DNA of 64,000 nt from Bryobacterales bacterium (GCA_016721425.1 JADKID010000017.1:124001-188000), one strand, 5' to 3'; shown: positions 51,294 through 61,332, counted from the stretch's first letter. Numbers and translations are program-made. The notes: generated from the letters alone by a model not told the origin.

Positions 51294-52151
51294 CTAGGCC
51301 TCCGCCACGACCGGATTGCGGAGTTCTCCCAAGCCCTGGATCTTGACGACCACGTCGTCGCCGGGGCGCAGCCAGCGGGGCGGCTTCTTGGAGAACCCGA
51401 CGCCGGCCGGGGTGCCGGTGGTGATGATGTCGCCGGGCTCGAGGGTGAAGGCGCTGGAGAGGAACTCGATGAGGGCAGGGATGCCAAAGATCAGGTGCTT
51501 CGTGTTGGATTCCTGGAGCGTCTCGCCGTTGATGATGAGGCTGATGTCGAGATTGTGCGGATCCTCGATTTCGTCGGCGGTGGTGAGCCACGGGCCGCAG
51601 GGGGCGAAGGTGTCGAAGGTCTTGCCCATGAGCCATTGGGAGGTGGCGAGTTGGAAATCGCGGGCGCTGACGTCGTTGAGGCACATATAGCCGAAGACGT
51701 GCTCGCGCCAGGCGGCGGCGGGGATGTGGCGGCCCCCCGTGCCGATGACGACGGCGAACTCGGCCTCGTAATCCGGCTTGGCGGAGTTTTTGGGCAGGAT
51801 GATGGGCGCGCCGGGCCCGGTGATGGCGGAAGTGAACTTACTGAAGATGGTGGGCACCGCGGGGATCTCCATCTTGGCCTCGGCGGCGTGGTCGCGGTAG
51901 TTCAGGCCGACGCAGATGAGCTTGGGCGGCTTGGGGATGGGCGCGAGGAGGACGACGCGGGTGAGGTCTTTACTGGCAGCCGCAGGGACGGCCTTCAGAT
52001 AGGACTCGATGGAGGCCCGGGCGGCGGGGCCGCCGGCTATCACGCTGAGCACGGTGGGGAAGCCGGCGGGCTGGAGGCTGAAGACTTTCTCATCTACGAC
52101 GACGCCGGCCAGCGCCATCTCACCGGGGCTCATATAGGTCACAAGACGCAT
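51294..52151 (-). CDS. Fumarylacetoacetate hydrolase family protein
   Basis: A 285-residue FAH-family hydrolase. The metal-binding signature appears as KPDYEAEFAVVIGTGGRHI, with the preceding ICVGLNYRDHAAEAKME active-site loop and VFGYMCLNDVSARDFQ. Such enzymes cut C-C bonds of fumarylpyruvate- or ketopentonate-type substrates or decarboxylate oxaloacetate. The ATG at 52151 is 6 nt after CATAAT, so the message is probably leaderless. The aminotransferase gene follows after one base; together they may act on a keto acid. Confidence 0.92.
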   Translation of the reverse strand: MRLVTYMSPGEMALAGVVVDEKVFSLQPAGFPTVLSVIAGGPAARASIESYLKAVPAAASKDLTRVVLLAPIPKPPKLICVGLNYRDHAAEAKMEIPAVPTIFSKFTSAITGPGAPIILPKNSAKPDYEAEFAVVIGTGGRHIPAAAWREHVFGYMCLNDVSARDFQLATSQWLMGKTFDTFAPCGPWLTTADEIEDPHNLDISLIINGETLQESNTKHLIFGIPALIEFLSSAFTLEPGDIITTGTPAGVGFSKKPPRWLRPGDDVVVKIQGLGELRNPVVAEA

Positions 52152-52157
52152 GACTCA

Positions 52158-52186
52158 ATTATGGCGCGTGGACTTGGCGGCGTCAG
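52158..52186 (-). promoter_or_regulatory. Leaderless-type promoter of the FAH-family gene
   Basis: On the minus strand CTGACG (52186-52181) is followed after 17 bp by CATAAT (52163-52158); the ATG begins 7 nt after the -10. Transcription would start at or within a base of the A of ATG. Confidence 0.6.
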
Positions 52187-52208
52187 CCCTGTTTGCCTCT
52201 CGTGCGCG

Positions 52209-52214
52209 TATAAT
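52209..52214 (+). promoter_or_regulatory. Consensus -10 element before the beta-lactamase-family gene
   Basis: A perfect TATAAT with no clear -35. The ATG at 52238 is 23 nt further on, with GGAGAG in between. Confidence 0.5.
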
Positions 52215-52237
52215 CGCGGAGAGTCCCTATTACTGCC

Positions 52238-53467
52238 ATGACACGCCGATTCCTTCTTTTCCCTCTCGCCGCCGCGCTCCTGCTGGCGGCCCCACCCGCC
52301 CCGGACCCCGCCAAGGCTGGCATGGATGCCGCGCAGCTCCAGAAGATCGCCCCACGGATGAAGGCGATGGCGGAGGCGCAAGCCGTGAGCGGCGCCATCA
52401 CGCTGGTGCTGCGCAAAGGCGCGCTAGCGCATTTCGAAGCCGTGGGCTGGCAGGATGTGGAAGCCAAGAAGGCGATGCGCCCGGACACGATCTTCCAGAT
52501 CATGTCGATGACGAAGCCCTTCACGGGCGCGGCCATCATGATGCTGGTGGAGGAGGGCAAGGTACGGCTGAGCGATCCCGTGGAGAAGCTCCTGCCGGAG
52601 TTCCGCGGGCAGATGGTGAAGGTCTCGGAGAGCGACGGCGTGGTGACGTTGAAGAAGCCGGCGCGGCCGATGACGGTGCGGGACCTGATGAGCCACACCT
52701 CCGGGATGGGCGCGGCGGCCCCCGGCATTGGCGACATCCTGATCACGATGGATCACACTCTGGCCGAGGCGTGTCTGGTCTACTCGCAGCAGCCGCTGGA
52801 ATTTGAGCCGGGCACGAAGTGGCAGTATGCGAATCCGGGGATCGCGATTCTGGGCCGGATCATTGAAGTGCAATCCGGCATGGCGTATGAGAAGTTCCTG
52901 GAGACGCGGATCTTCCAGCCGCTGGGCATGGTGGATTCGCACATCTTTTTGCCGGCCGAGAAGCAGGGGCGGGTGGCGCCGGTGTATGGGACCAAGGGCG
53001 GCAAGCTGATCAAAGCGGGCGCGTCGATTCTGGCCGGAGACCCGATGCTCTACCGCAAGGGGGCGAAGTACTCGGGGCCCGAATACGCGCTGTTCTCCAC
53101 GGCGTGGGACCTGGCGCAGTTTTATCAGATGATGCTGAATCGCGGCGTGCTGAATGGGAAGCGGCTGCTTTCGCCGTGGTCGGTGGAAACGATGACGGCG
53201 CTCCATACTGGGGAGTTGCAGGCCGGCCACAATCCGGGCACGGGCTTCGGGCTGACGTGGGAGGTCACCAAGACTAACACCGGCATGCTGACGGGCCAGA
53301 GCATCGGTACGTTTGGCCACGGCGGCGCGTTTGGTACGTATGGCTGGATCGACCCCGGGAAGGAACTGGTCGGCGTGTTCATGGTGGGCTCATCCGACAA
53401 CACGAGGCCGGTGCGCGATGCCTTCGTGGGGATGGCCAACGCCGCCGTTGTGGAGGCCGCCCGGTAG
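52238..53467 (+). CDS. Secreted beta-lactamase-family serine hydrolase
   Basis: A 409-residue protein with a signal peptide (FLLFPLAAALLLAAPP). It has the class C beta-lactamase/esterase fold: SxxK as SMTK in IMSMTKPFTG (residues about 87-96), YxN as WQYANPGIA and a C-terminal HGG (GHGGAFGTYGW). Such proteins are usually esterases or D-aminopeptidases rather than antibiotic-destroying enzymes; nothing here indicates a beta-lactam role. The MarR-type regulator gene starts one base inside its stop codon (TAGTG), so the two are co-expressed. Confidence 0.9.
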   Translation: MTRRFLLFPLAAALLLAAPPAPDPAKAGMDAAQLQKIAPRMKAMAEAQAVSGAITLVLRKGALAHFEAVGWQDVEAKKAMRPDTIFQIMSMTKPFTGAAIMMLVEEGKVRLSDPVEKLLPEFRGQMVKVSESDGVVTLKKPARPMTVRDLMSHTSGMGAAAPGIGDILITMDHTLAEACLVYSQQPLEFEPGTKWQYANPGIAILGRIIEVQSGMAYEKFLETRIFQPLGMVDSHIFLPAEKQGRVAPVYGTKGGKLIKAGASILAGDPMLYRKGAKYSGPEYALFSTAWDLAQFYQMMLNRGVLNGKRLLSPWSVETMTALHTGELQAGHNPGTGFGLTWEVTKTNTGMLTGQSIGTFGHGGAFGTYGWIDPGKELVGVFMVGSSDNTRPVRDAFVGMANAAVVEAAR

Positions 53468-53898
53468 TGGGCGCGCATCTGGAGCAGGACGCGTATGTGG
53501 CGTTGCAGCGGGCCTCGGCCGCGCTGCTGGAGGAGCTGACGCAACTGCTGAAGCCGCACCGGCTTTCGGCGACGCAGTATAACGTGCTGCGGATTCTGCG
53601 CGGGGCGAGGCCGGAGCTGCTCTCGTGCGGCGAGATCGCCAGCCGTCTGATTGCGAAGGACCCGGACCTGACGCGTTTGCTCGACCGGTTGGCCGGCCTG
53701 GGCTGGATTGAGCGCAGCCGCGGACAGGCCGACCGGCGGGTGGTGCGCGCGGGGATCACGGCGGAGGGAGTAGGGCTGCTGAAGTCGCTGGATGGCGAGA
53801 TCGCCGCGCTGCACCGGCGGCAGTTTGCGGGGTTGAGCGAGAAGAAGACGGCGATGCTGGCGAGGCTGTTGGACGAGTTGGGCAGCGCGCGGCGGTAG
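53467..53898 (+). CDS. MarR family transcriptional regulator
   Basis: A 143-residue winged-helix protein: an N-terminal dimer helix (VALQRASAALLEELTQLL), HRLSATQYNVLRILRG, the recognition helix in CGEIASRLIAKDPDLTRLLDRLAGLGW, and a wing with SRGQADRRVVRAGITAEG. MarR proteins bind palindromic operators and respond to phenolic or oxidative signals. The GTG at 53467 overlaps the hydrolase stop codon by one base, and the gene probably regulates that operon. Confidence 0.9.
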   Translation: MGAHLEQDAYVALQRASAALLEELTQLLKPHRLSATQYNVLRILRGARPELLSCGEIASRLIAKDPDLTRLLDRLAGLGWIERSRGQADRRVVRAGITAEGVGLLKSLDGEIAALHRRQFAGLSEKKTAMLARLLDELGSARR

Positions 53899-53908
53899 GG
53901 GGGGAGGG

Positions 53909-53933
53909 AGAGGCGGCCGGGATGGCCGCCTCT
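53909..53933. terminator. Bidirectional hairpin between convergent genes
   Basis: AGAGGCGGCC-GGGAT-GGCCGCCTCT is a perfect 10-bp stem with a 5-nt loop, 11 bp after the MarR stop and 10 bp after the stop of the convergent isomerase gene. No U-tract follows on either strand, so termination is inferred from position. Confidence 0.6.
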
Positions 53934-53943
53934 GCGAGGTTCG

Positions 53944-55035
53944 TTAGAGCGCGGCCATCACTTCTTTGTAGAGGTGACGGGCGCCATCGACTCCGTCCCA
54001 CGGGCCGTCTTCATATTCGAGCGCGAAGATGCCCTGGAACTTGGCGTTGGTCATGATGCGGACGCAGCGCTGGAGATCCACCTCTTTCCAACGATTCCAG
54101 TATTTGGCGTGGACGGTGGAGTGGGTGTAGGGCGCGAGGGATTCCAGGCCGTGGTAGAGCATGTATTCGTGCTCCCAGTTGCAGAAGTCGGGTGAGGCTT
54201 CGCAGAAGGGGTGATTGACCTCATCGAGGATGACGCGGACGTTGATGGGGTTGGCGCTGAGGCCCCAGTGGTTTTCGATGGTGACTTTGACGCCGAGCTT
54301 GCCGCCGTAATCGGCCATTTCCTTGAAGGAGTCGATGGCGTTTTTGAGGAGCTTGACGATCTCGTCGTTGCGCGGGTAGTCCGAGGTGGCGGAGGCGTTG
54401 GGGACGATGCGCGGGCCGCCGGTGTTGACGCGCATGGTTTTGGCTCCGAGCAGGGCTGCGCCATCGAGCCATTTTTTGGCGACGGCGATGCCGGCCTTGC
54501 GCTTTTCCTCATCGAGATCGCAGATGTCGCGCGGGGCGTTGTTGGAGATGTGATGGCAGAGCACACCGCCGGCGGCCATTTTGCCGGCGAGCTGGCCGAG
54601 CCACTTTTTCGCGCTGGGCGTGGAGGGATCGAACTCGTACATGGTGCGCGTGTTCTCGCCCACGGTCACTTTGGTGGCGGCGTACATGGAGTCGTCGGTG
54701 ACGTCGCCGAAGAGCGAAGACCAGAGATCCATGTGCCAGACGCCGGGGAAGATGTCCTTGGTGAACTGGGGGAAATCGAGCATGGTGAGCTCGCCGTATT
54801 TCTTGCGGAAGGCGGCGGTCTCGGGGTTGACCGGGCGGGTGGAGGGGCGGCTCTTGAAGAGCGCGCGCATGGGCCACGTGTTGGAGGCGATGCGGGCGAG
54901 CTTTTCCTTTTCGTTCAGAGGGCGGGCGACGCCGGCGCCGCTTTGGGCGGAGGCGAGGGTAGCGGCGCCGAGGGAGGCGGTGGCGGTTTGGAGAAAGGCT
55001 CGGCGGCCGGGGGACGAGTTGTTTTGGGAGGACAT
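53944..55035 (-). CDS. Sugar phosphate isomerase/epimerase-like TIM-barrel protein, Tat-exported
   Basis: A 363-residue xylose-isomerase-like barrel. The N-terminus is a Tat signal (GRRAFLQTATASLGAATLASA). Barrel strands carry MRVNTGGPRI, VKVTIENHWGLSANP and IFALEYEDGPWDGV, with the Glu and His residues usual for metal-dependent isomerases. The family acts on sugars, inositols and similar polyols. The ATG at 55035 precedes the signal. It is transcribed toward the MarR gene; the tRNA-Ser lies just upstream on the same strand. Confidence 0.85.
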   Translation of the reverse strand: MSSQNNSSPGRRAFLQTATASLGAATLASAQSGAGVARPLNEKEKLARIASNTWPMRALFKSRPSTRPVNPETAAFRKKYGELTMLDFPQFTKDIFPGVWHMDLWSSLFGDVTDDSMYAATKVTVGENTRTMYEFDPSTPSAKKWLGQLAGKMAAGGVLCHHISNNAPRDICDLDEEKRKAGIAVAKKWLDGAALLGAKTMRVNTGGPRIVPNASATSDYPRNDEIVKLLKNAIDSFKEMADYGGKLGVKVTIENHWGLSANPINVRVILDEVNHPFCEASPDFCNWEHEYMLYHGLESLAPYTHSTVHAKYWNRWKEVDLQRCVRIMTNAKFQGIFALEYEDGPWDGVDGARHLYKEVMAAL

Positions 55036-55078
55036 GATGATCTGCCTCTCATGCTACAACTTCGGGGAGCTTGGAAAC

Positions 55079-55171
55079 TGGCGGAGAGGGAGAGATTCGA
55101 ACTCTCGGTAGAGCTTTACACCCTACGACGGTTTAGCAAACCGCTGCTTTCGACCACTCAGCCACCTCTCC
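55079..55171 (-). tRNA. tRNA-Ser (anticodon GCU)
   Basis: Acceptor arm GGAGAGG pairs with CCTCTCC, followed by discriminator G and an encoded CCA (55081-55079). The anticodon stem-loop (GCGGT-TTGCTAA-ACCGT) gives anticodon GCU, plus-strand positions 55135-55137. A long variable arm (class II) is present, as expected for serine. The T-arm GAGAGTTCGAATCTCTC is intact. The 93-bp gene reads codons AGC and AGU. Confidence 0.95.
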
Positions 55172-55215
55172 GCAGAGGTTTGGACGGGTCTTTTTGTACT
55201 TTACCATGAACCCGC

Positions 55216-57606
55216 TCACGCTGGCACCTTCAGGAGGATGATGGTGAGGTCGTCGTGCTGTTCGGCGCCGGCGGCAAAGGTGTCGACGGCGTGCAGGACA
55301 TGGGACACGATGCGCTCGGGGCTGAGGCCCGCGGCTTCCGCCACTGCCCCGGCCCAGCGTTCTTCTCCGAACTCCTCACCATCTGGGTTGCGGGCCCTCG
55401 GTGACTCCGTCGGTGCAGACGGCGATAAGATCTCCCGCTTCCAGACGCACCTCGCCGCTGGCGTAGTGCGCGGCGCGCGTCAGCCCGAGCGCGAGGCCGC
55501 GGCACGCCGGGCGCTCCAGCAGGCCGGAGGCGCGCACCACTACCGGATCGCCATGGCCGGCGCTGACGTGGCGGAGCAGGCCCGCGGCGCGGTCGTACTG
55601 GCCGCACCAGAGAGTGGCAAAGCGGTTGCGGGGCGTGGACTCCCACATGAGGCCATTCAGGCGGTTCATCAGCTCGCCCACGTTGGAGACTCCACCGGCG
55701 CAGAGGCCGCGGAGGGAGGCCTGCAGGCCGGCCATCAATAGCGCCGCCGGCACTCCCTTGCCACAGATATCGGCGACGGTGGCCATCAGGTGCCCTTCGC
55801 GGGTGAGGAAGAAATCGTAGGCATCGCCGCCGATGGATTGCGCGGGACGGCAGCGGCCGGCATATTCGAGACCCTGCACGATGGGCGGGCGCTGCGGCAG
55901 GAGCCGCTCCTGGACTTCGCGGGCGATCTCGAGCTCGTGGTGGAGCCGCTCGCGGTGGGCCGCTTCTTCGGCCACCACTTGCGTAAGGCGGGCGTTTTCC
56001 AGGGCCAGGCCGGCCTGCGCGGCCACGGTCTGGAGCAGATTGCGATCGGCGCGGGAGAATGGCTCCTCGCTCAGTTTGGGTCCCAGACCCAGGATGCCCA
56101 ACTGGCTGCGGCCAACCGAGATGGGCAGGGTGAGCTCGAAGCCGGCGCCGGCGGCATCGGCGAGGATCTCCACGCGGGGCACGTGGAGCGCCTCGGAGAT
56201 GCGGCGGCAGACGCGTTCCTTCAAAGCCTCCGCATCCGGCATGTGGCGAACCTCGTCGCCGAGCTCGGCGAGCACTCTCTCTGTTTCCACCTGCTCGCGG
56301 AAGAACAGGCGGTCCACCCAGATACTGGCCTTGGCCTTGATCCTCTGGAGGACGACGACGGCAATCACGGAGAACGCGATGGCTCGAAGCTGGCCAGCCG
56401 AACGCGTACCTTCGCGGGTCACAGCCTGGTAGGTGATCCCGATAATCGCCAGCGCGGCCAGCGCCGTCACGATGCCCATGGCGCGCTGGGCCAGCGCGTA
56501 CTGCAAGCCCTGGCGCAAGGCTACGCGGACATCCAGAGCGCGCTGCACAACAATGACGTAGGCCAGCGTGGCGGGGAAGATGAAGAGCAGGAGGATCATG
56601 CCGATAACGAGGGGTTTCGGCACGCTATCGATGTTCTTCTGGAAGATCCAGGAATACAGGATGAAGAGGAAGATGGGCCCCAGGCTGGCGGTCATGCCCC
56701 AGGTAGAGCCACTTGAGCCGGCGCTTGGCGTCGGGCGCCCGCTCCTTTGCCATTTTGTAGGAGATATTGATGAAGAGCACGGCGATGCAGGAGCAACTCA
56801 GCGTCAGGCCGACAGCTGTGAGGTTGGCCAGCCAGGGCAGCGAGCTCCGCGCCGGCATTCCGATGGTGGTTTGCAGAGTTCCCAGGATGGCCACGGTCAG
56901 GGCCAGGAGTGCCTGCGGAACGCCCAGTACCCAGCGAGTCCAGCCGAGGAGGCGGACCTTTGGATTGCGGGTCCGGGAAATCCAGGCCGAACAGCATCAT
57001 CCACAGGGGCCAACTAGCGCCGATGGCGCCTTTGCAGAACATGGCGAAGGCGCGCCAGGGGAGCGGCCAGCCCTCGTCGACATCACCGACGCTGTTCGCC
57101 AGGAAGCCGAAGCTGACAAGGAGCGCGAGCAGCAGCCAGGCCAGCGGGTCGCGGGGCCGCATCCAGAGCACAAAGGCGGCAAGAATGATGCCGAACCAGC
57201 GGATGATGAAGTCCGTGAAGACGGCCGTGGTCCAATCGAGCCAGCCCGCATCGTTGTTGAATCGAAGAAGACGAAAGACCGCCAGCCCGGGCTTGCCGTC
57301 GCGTTGAAAGGCGACGGCCCATTGGACGCCCGCCAACGCTCTCCGCTCGAGCGCCGCCACGTCCGCCCGGCTGTGGATGGGCTGGCTGTTGATGCTGAGG
57401 AGCGTATCGCCCTTCTTGAGACCCGCGCTGGCTGCTTCCTTTCCCAGCGTGGAAACGGCCGGCGCGGCGGATTCCAATTGGAACGGTCTCTCGACGCCGC
57501 GCAGGTAGAAGTGCAGAGCGTCCGCCGAGTGCCACACCTGATAGCCAATGACGATTGCCATCACGGCCAGGACGGGCAGGCGGGGCGGAGAGAAAAATCT
57601 GGACAC
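55216..57606 (-). pseudogene. PDZ - 7TM - GAF - PP2C (SpoIIE-type) phosphatase, three frameshifts
   Basis: Read with three corrections this is a 795-residue protein: an N-terminal membrane helix, a PDZ-like segment (GLKKGDTLLSINSQPIHSRA), about seven membrane helices (WLDWTTAVFTDFII to FLFILYSWIFQ), a GAF region (AEALKERVCRRISEALHV onward), and a PP2C phosphatase (EVQERLLPQRPP, GGDAYDFF, ADICGKGVPAAL, CTDGVTE). It then continues in another frame as EEFGEERW to DDLTIILLKVPA. Extra bases occur near 56959-56961 (TTT), 56697-56700 (CCCC) and 55392-55397 (GGGCCC), each in a homopolymer or near one. Such proteins dephosphorylate anti-sigma antagonists. The start is probably GTG 57606, 9 nt after TATCCT. 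Error or decay cannot be separated. Confidence 0.78.
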
Positions 57607-57631
57607 AGTAAGTACAGGATACTCGCAAAGC

Positions 57632-57664
57632 AAAAGGCCGGCCCCCGTAGGGACCGGCCTTTTT
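57632..57664. terminator. Bidirectional intrinsic terminator
   Basis: AAAAGGCCGG (57632-57641) pairs with CCGGCCTTTT (57654-57663). On the minus strand it follows the OmpA-like gene stop by about 25 bp and ends in TTTT. It also separates that gene from the phosphatase gene, whose GTG lies 26 bp beyond. Confidence 0.8.
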
Positions 57665-57687
57665 ACATTTGGGCTGGAGAGCCAGGC

Positions 57688-59559
57688 TTATTTGGGGCAG
57701 CCGAGCTTCTTCAGTTCCTTTGCGGGCAGCGGCTTGGCGTTCTTGAACGCGGCCGGCAGCTTAGTACCCTTGGGCACCAGCCAGACTTCCACGCGACGGT
57801 TCTGGTCGGCCGTGGAGACCTTGCTGGAGCTGCGCTCGTCGGCAGCCGTCCGGGTGGAGGTGCCGCAGAGGCCGGGCTGCATGTCGGAGATCTGCTCGGT
57901 GCCGGTCCAATCGACCTTCACGCGAGCGGCGTCAACCTTGGCGCAGGTGCCGGTACCGCCGGTGAGGACGGCCACAGCGTTCAACACGCGCTGCATGTCG
58001 AGCGTGCTGGGCTTCTTGGTCTTGGAGACTTCGTCCTGATCGATGTGGCCGATGAGAACGATGTCGTAGTCCGGATCAGCCGCCTTGGGAGCGAGCTCTT
58101 CGAGCAGGATGCGCTTGCCGCAGTTGTTCACGCGGCTGCCATTCTTGCCAAAGACCACGTCGGAGAAGCGGATGGCCTGCGGGATGTAATCGACCTTGAT
58201 GGCGGTGCTGCAGGAGGCAGACTGGCCGCGATCGTCGGTGACCTTCGCCGTGGCTGTGACGGTCTTGGACTGGATCTTGCCACCCTGCTCAAAGCGGACC
58301 GACTTGGTGTCGAGGGTCGCGTTGGCGGAGGTGCCGTTGCTGATGGTGCCTTCGGTGGCGGTCCACTGGAAGGCGATGGTGGAGCAGGCCGAGCCGGTGC
58401 CCTGAGCGTTGAGCGATGCGGTCTGGCCATACTGCAGAGCGGCCGGAGTGGCCGTGCAGGAGGCTGCAGTCGGCGCCTTGTACTCCTGAACGTTCAGCGC
58501 CAGCGAGTTGGACTTCGCCACGCGAACGGGCATGCCGGTGGTGTTCGGAGACTCCACTTCGAGCTCGATCATATAGTTGCCGGCGCGCTCGGGGGTGAAG
58601 GTCAGCTCGGGGCTGTTGCCGCCCATGGGCTGGCCGTTGACCTTCCACTTGTAGGTGAGGCCGCGGCCGGCGGATCCGAAGCGCCAGCGGAGCGGATGGT
58701 GATCGCGCGGCCCTGGCACAGCGTGCCGGAACCGGCGGACAACGCACCAGCGGCCAGGGCGCCCAACGGCTGGGGAGGCGGAGGCGCCGCCACAACAACC
58801 GGCGGCTCATACTTCTTGCCGATGTAGTAGGTCAAGCCCACGGTGGTCTGGATGCCGTTCAGCTTATCGGCGCGCGGAATATAGACACCCACCGCGGACT
58901 GGTCAGGCAGGCGGAAAGTCGGGTTCTTGGTCCAGATGCCGCGTGCGTCCAAGCGCATGCCGAGCCGGTCCGTGATGTGCCACTTCACACCGCCGCCGTA
59001 GTTCAGGCCAACCTGGAGGCTATCGTCCAGGTTCTGGGCGCCGTACTTTGCATTGGTCAGAAAGCGGGCTTCCGCGGTGGCCGTATCGGTGGGATTGAAG
59101 TTCAGCGCCGACGGGCCGGCAGTCAGGAACGGCCGGAACTTGGAGCCGCGGGAGTCCAATAGACGACGGGGTTCAAAGAGAACTGGTAGATGCGGCTTCC
59201 ATAGTTGAAAGAGGTGTCTCCCGGCGTGACTGGGCGCAGGAACTTGACATTATTTACGCTGTAGGTGAACGCCTGCTCCAAACCAACGTACTTCCAGATG
59301 TTCTCGGTGACACGGAAACCGGCGGCGCCACCGCTGACGTGCTTGGTGCCGAGTCCCTTGTCCACCTGCTGGAAGAAGCTGCCACCACCAAAGACGCCGA
59401 GCTCGACCTTATCGGGCCGCTCGTCCCCTTCGGCCGCCGCAGTGGGCGCGGCTGTAGTCTGAGCGCCTGCCACAGTACAAGGGCCAGCGCCAAACCGGTG
59501 GCTGCCAATGTCCGTGACCAAGTGCGAGTGCGAGATCTGGTTGTAAAAAGTTTCATCAT
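57688..59559 (-). pseudogene. OmpA-like outer-membrane protein, three frameshifts
   Basis: With three missing bases restored this is a 624-residue protein. It has a signal peptide (MMKLFTTRSRTRTW, then TGLALALVL joined to AGAQTTAAP), a beta-barrel-like domain (VELGVFGGGSFFQQVDKGLG through GLTYYIGKKYE), a Pro-rich hinge, an Ig/PKD-like part (SPELTFTPERAGNYMIEL) and a divergent OmpA C-terminal peptidoglycan-binding domain (IVLIGHIDQDEVSKTK, LDMQRVLNAVAV, NRRVEVWLVPKG). Frame breaks are near 59473, 59159 and 58688, each removing one base. The protein would anchor the outer membrane to the cell wall. It is divergent from nothing close; the propeller gene ends 29 bp upstream. Confidence 0.78.
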
Positions 59560-59588
59560 CAGGACTTTACCTGCCTCCCATTATTATG

Positions 59589-61194
59589 CTACTCCTCGGC
59601 GGAAAGGTCTAGATAAAATACGCCCATGTCGGGAGTTAGAGCTAGCAACCGCCGAGACTCGCCCGCATGAAAGGCGAGTTTTCTCAATGTCGCTTCCTGG
59701 ATGTCCGCCCGGGGCAGGACCGCCCAATCGCGTCCCCCATTCACCGAGCGATACACCTTGCCAAACTGCGCTGCGTAGACCTCACCATTGCGGCCCGGCC
59801 GGACGGCCAGGGTGCTAACCGTGCCCGGGGCCAAACCGCTCTCAGTACGCTGCCAAGTCTTGCCACCATCGACTGAGATGTACAATCCCTGAGCGGTGGC
59901 CAGCAAGAACGTGCCCGCCGCGCTCTCCGAAAGCGCGAGATCGTAAATGAGACTTACAGGGAATAGTATATTCAGAACGCGCCATGTAGCGCCAGCATCC
60001 TCCGAGACGAAGACCGCCTGGGTGGTGCGGACCGCCATGCGGCGGGGCGCCGCCGGCGAGGTGTAAATGGCATCCACGCTATGCCGGATGGCCGCCGTAG
60101 TGAGCTTCACCGGCTGCCAGGCGGCGCCGAGATCGATGCTGCGGAACAGCCCCTTATCCGTGCCTGCAAACAGCGCCGGATTGCCCTTGGCGCCGGTGGG
60201 CATGCACGCCAGGCTGCGCAGGCTGGCGCGGCCGTCCCCGTGTTGCCCAGTTCCGCCCACTTGGCCCCCGTATCCCTGGAGCGCAGCAGCCTGGATTCGT
60301 TGCCGGCGAAGATCACCTGGGGCGCGCCCGGGCAGCCCGCCAGTTGCGTGATGTGATTGTCCTTGAGCGTGGCCGCGCTGGCCGCCAGCTTCCAGTCTTT
60401 CCCACCATCGGAGCTCAGAAACACGCCGCCGGCGGCGCCATCCTGGATCACGTTGAGATACAGCTCCGATTCCGGAACTGGTCAGGCTGACGGCGCGGCG
60501 GCTGACGGTAGATGCCGCTGCACGCACTGGCGAGCACGGTCCGCGGCCGGGCCGGGTCGATAAAGATCGAAAAGACGTCTGAATCGTCGATCATGCCGGT
60601 GTGGATGGAGTTCCAGGTCTTCCCGCCGTCGGTAGTCTTCCAGGGTAGATGCGTGGTGCCGGCATAGATGACGTTGGCATCCACGGGATCCATCGCCACG
60701 GCGGTGACACCGCGCAGCTCGTGGTTCCAGGGCGCGGAGATGCGCTGCCAGGTGCGGCCGGCGTTCACGCTGCTCCAGACGCCGTCGCGCGTGGCGGCCA
60801 CCACTTTGGCCTGCGCTTTCGTGCCAAAAGCGATGGCCTCCACCGAGATGCCGGCCACGCCCTCGGCCTGCTTCCAGTTGGCTCCGGCGTCCTCGCTGTA
60901 CCAGACTCCGGCGTAGGGTGAGCGGTCTACGGACAGGCCGGCCAGATAGAAGCTGGAGTTGGACGGATCAATCGCCACCGTCGCCACTGTGCCGAGGAAA
61001 TGGCGCGGGAAGGCCACGCGGCTCCAGGACGTGCCACCGTTGGTGGATCGGAAGAGCAGCGAATTGCGGGCGCCGGCCAGCAGGGTCCGCGGCTGTGCGG
61101 AGTCCACCGCGATGGAAGTGGCGCTGCCGCCCCAAGGTCCGGAGGACTGCCAGGATGCGGACACAACTAGATTGGGCAGGCACAAGGCCGCCAC
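59589..61194 (-). pseudogene. Secreted BNR/Asp-box beta-propeller, three frameshifts
   Basis: With the frames joined this is about 534 residues: a hydrophobic N-terminus (VAALCLPNLVVSASW), then repeated Asp-box-like blades (STNGGTSWSRVAF, SEDAGANWKQAEG, SVNAGRTWQRIS, TTDGGKTWNSIH, SSDGGKDWKLAAS, SEDAGATWRVLN, SVDGGKTWQRTES, SVNGGRDWAVLP) typical of sortilin/sialidase-type propellers. Frame changes occur near 60500, near 60485 (together frame 0 to frame 1) and near 60240 (a GGGG run). The first start is GTG 61194. Its role may be surface binding; no catalytic residues are evident. The 3' end lies 29 bp before the OmpA-like gene. Confidence 0.75.
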
Positions 61195-61332
61195 CAGGAT
61201 GCGAAACGAGATGACTGTTACCTCTATCCCCTAGCCTAACAAACCGGCGCGGCGCGCCCGATTTCATTGGGCCGCGCCGGAGGCCCGCCGCAATCCTGAT
61301 ATTCTGTCTGGCAGCCCCGAAAGGAGTCTCTG

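Noticed and set aside
55230..55646. A separate 138-residue protein on the minus strand
   Set aside because: It lies in a third frame within the phosphatase gene and includes antisense-like Pro/Arg/Ser composition; the phosphatase C-terminus is in the other frame.
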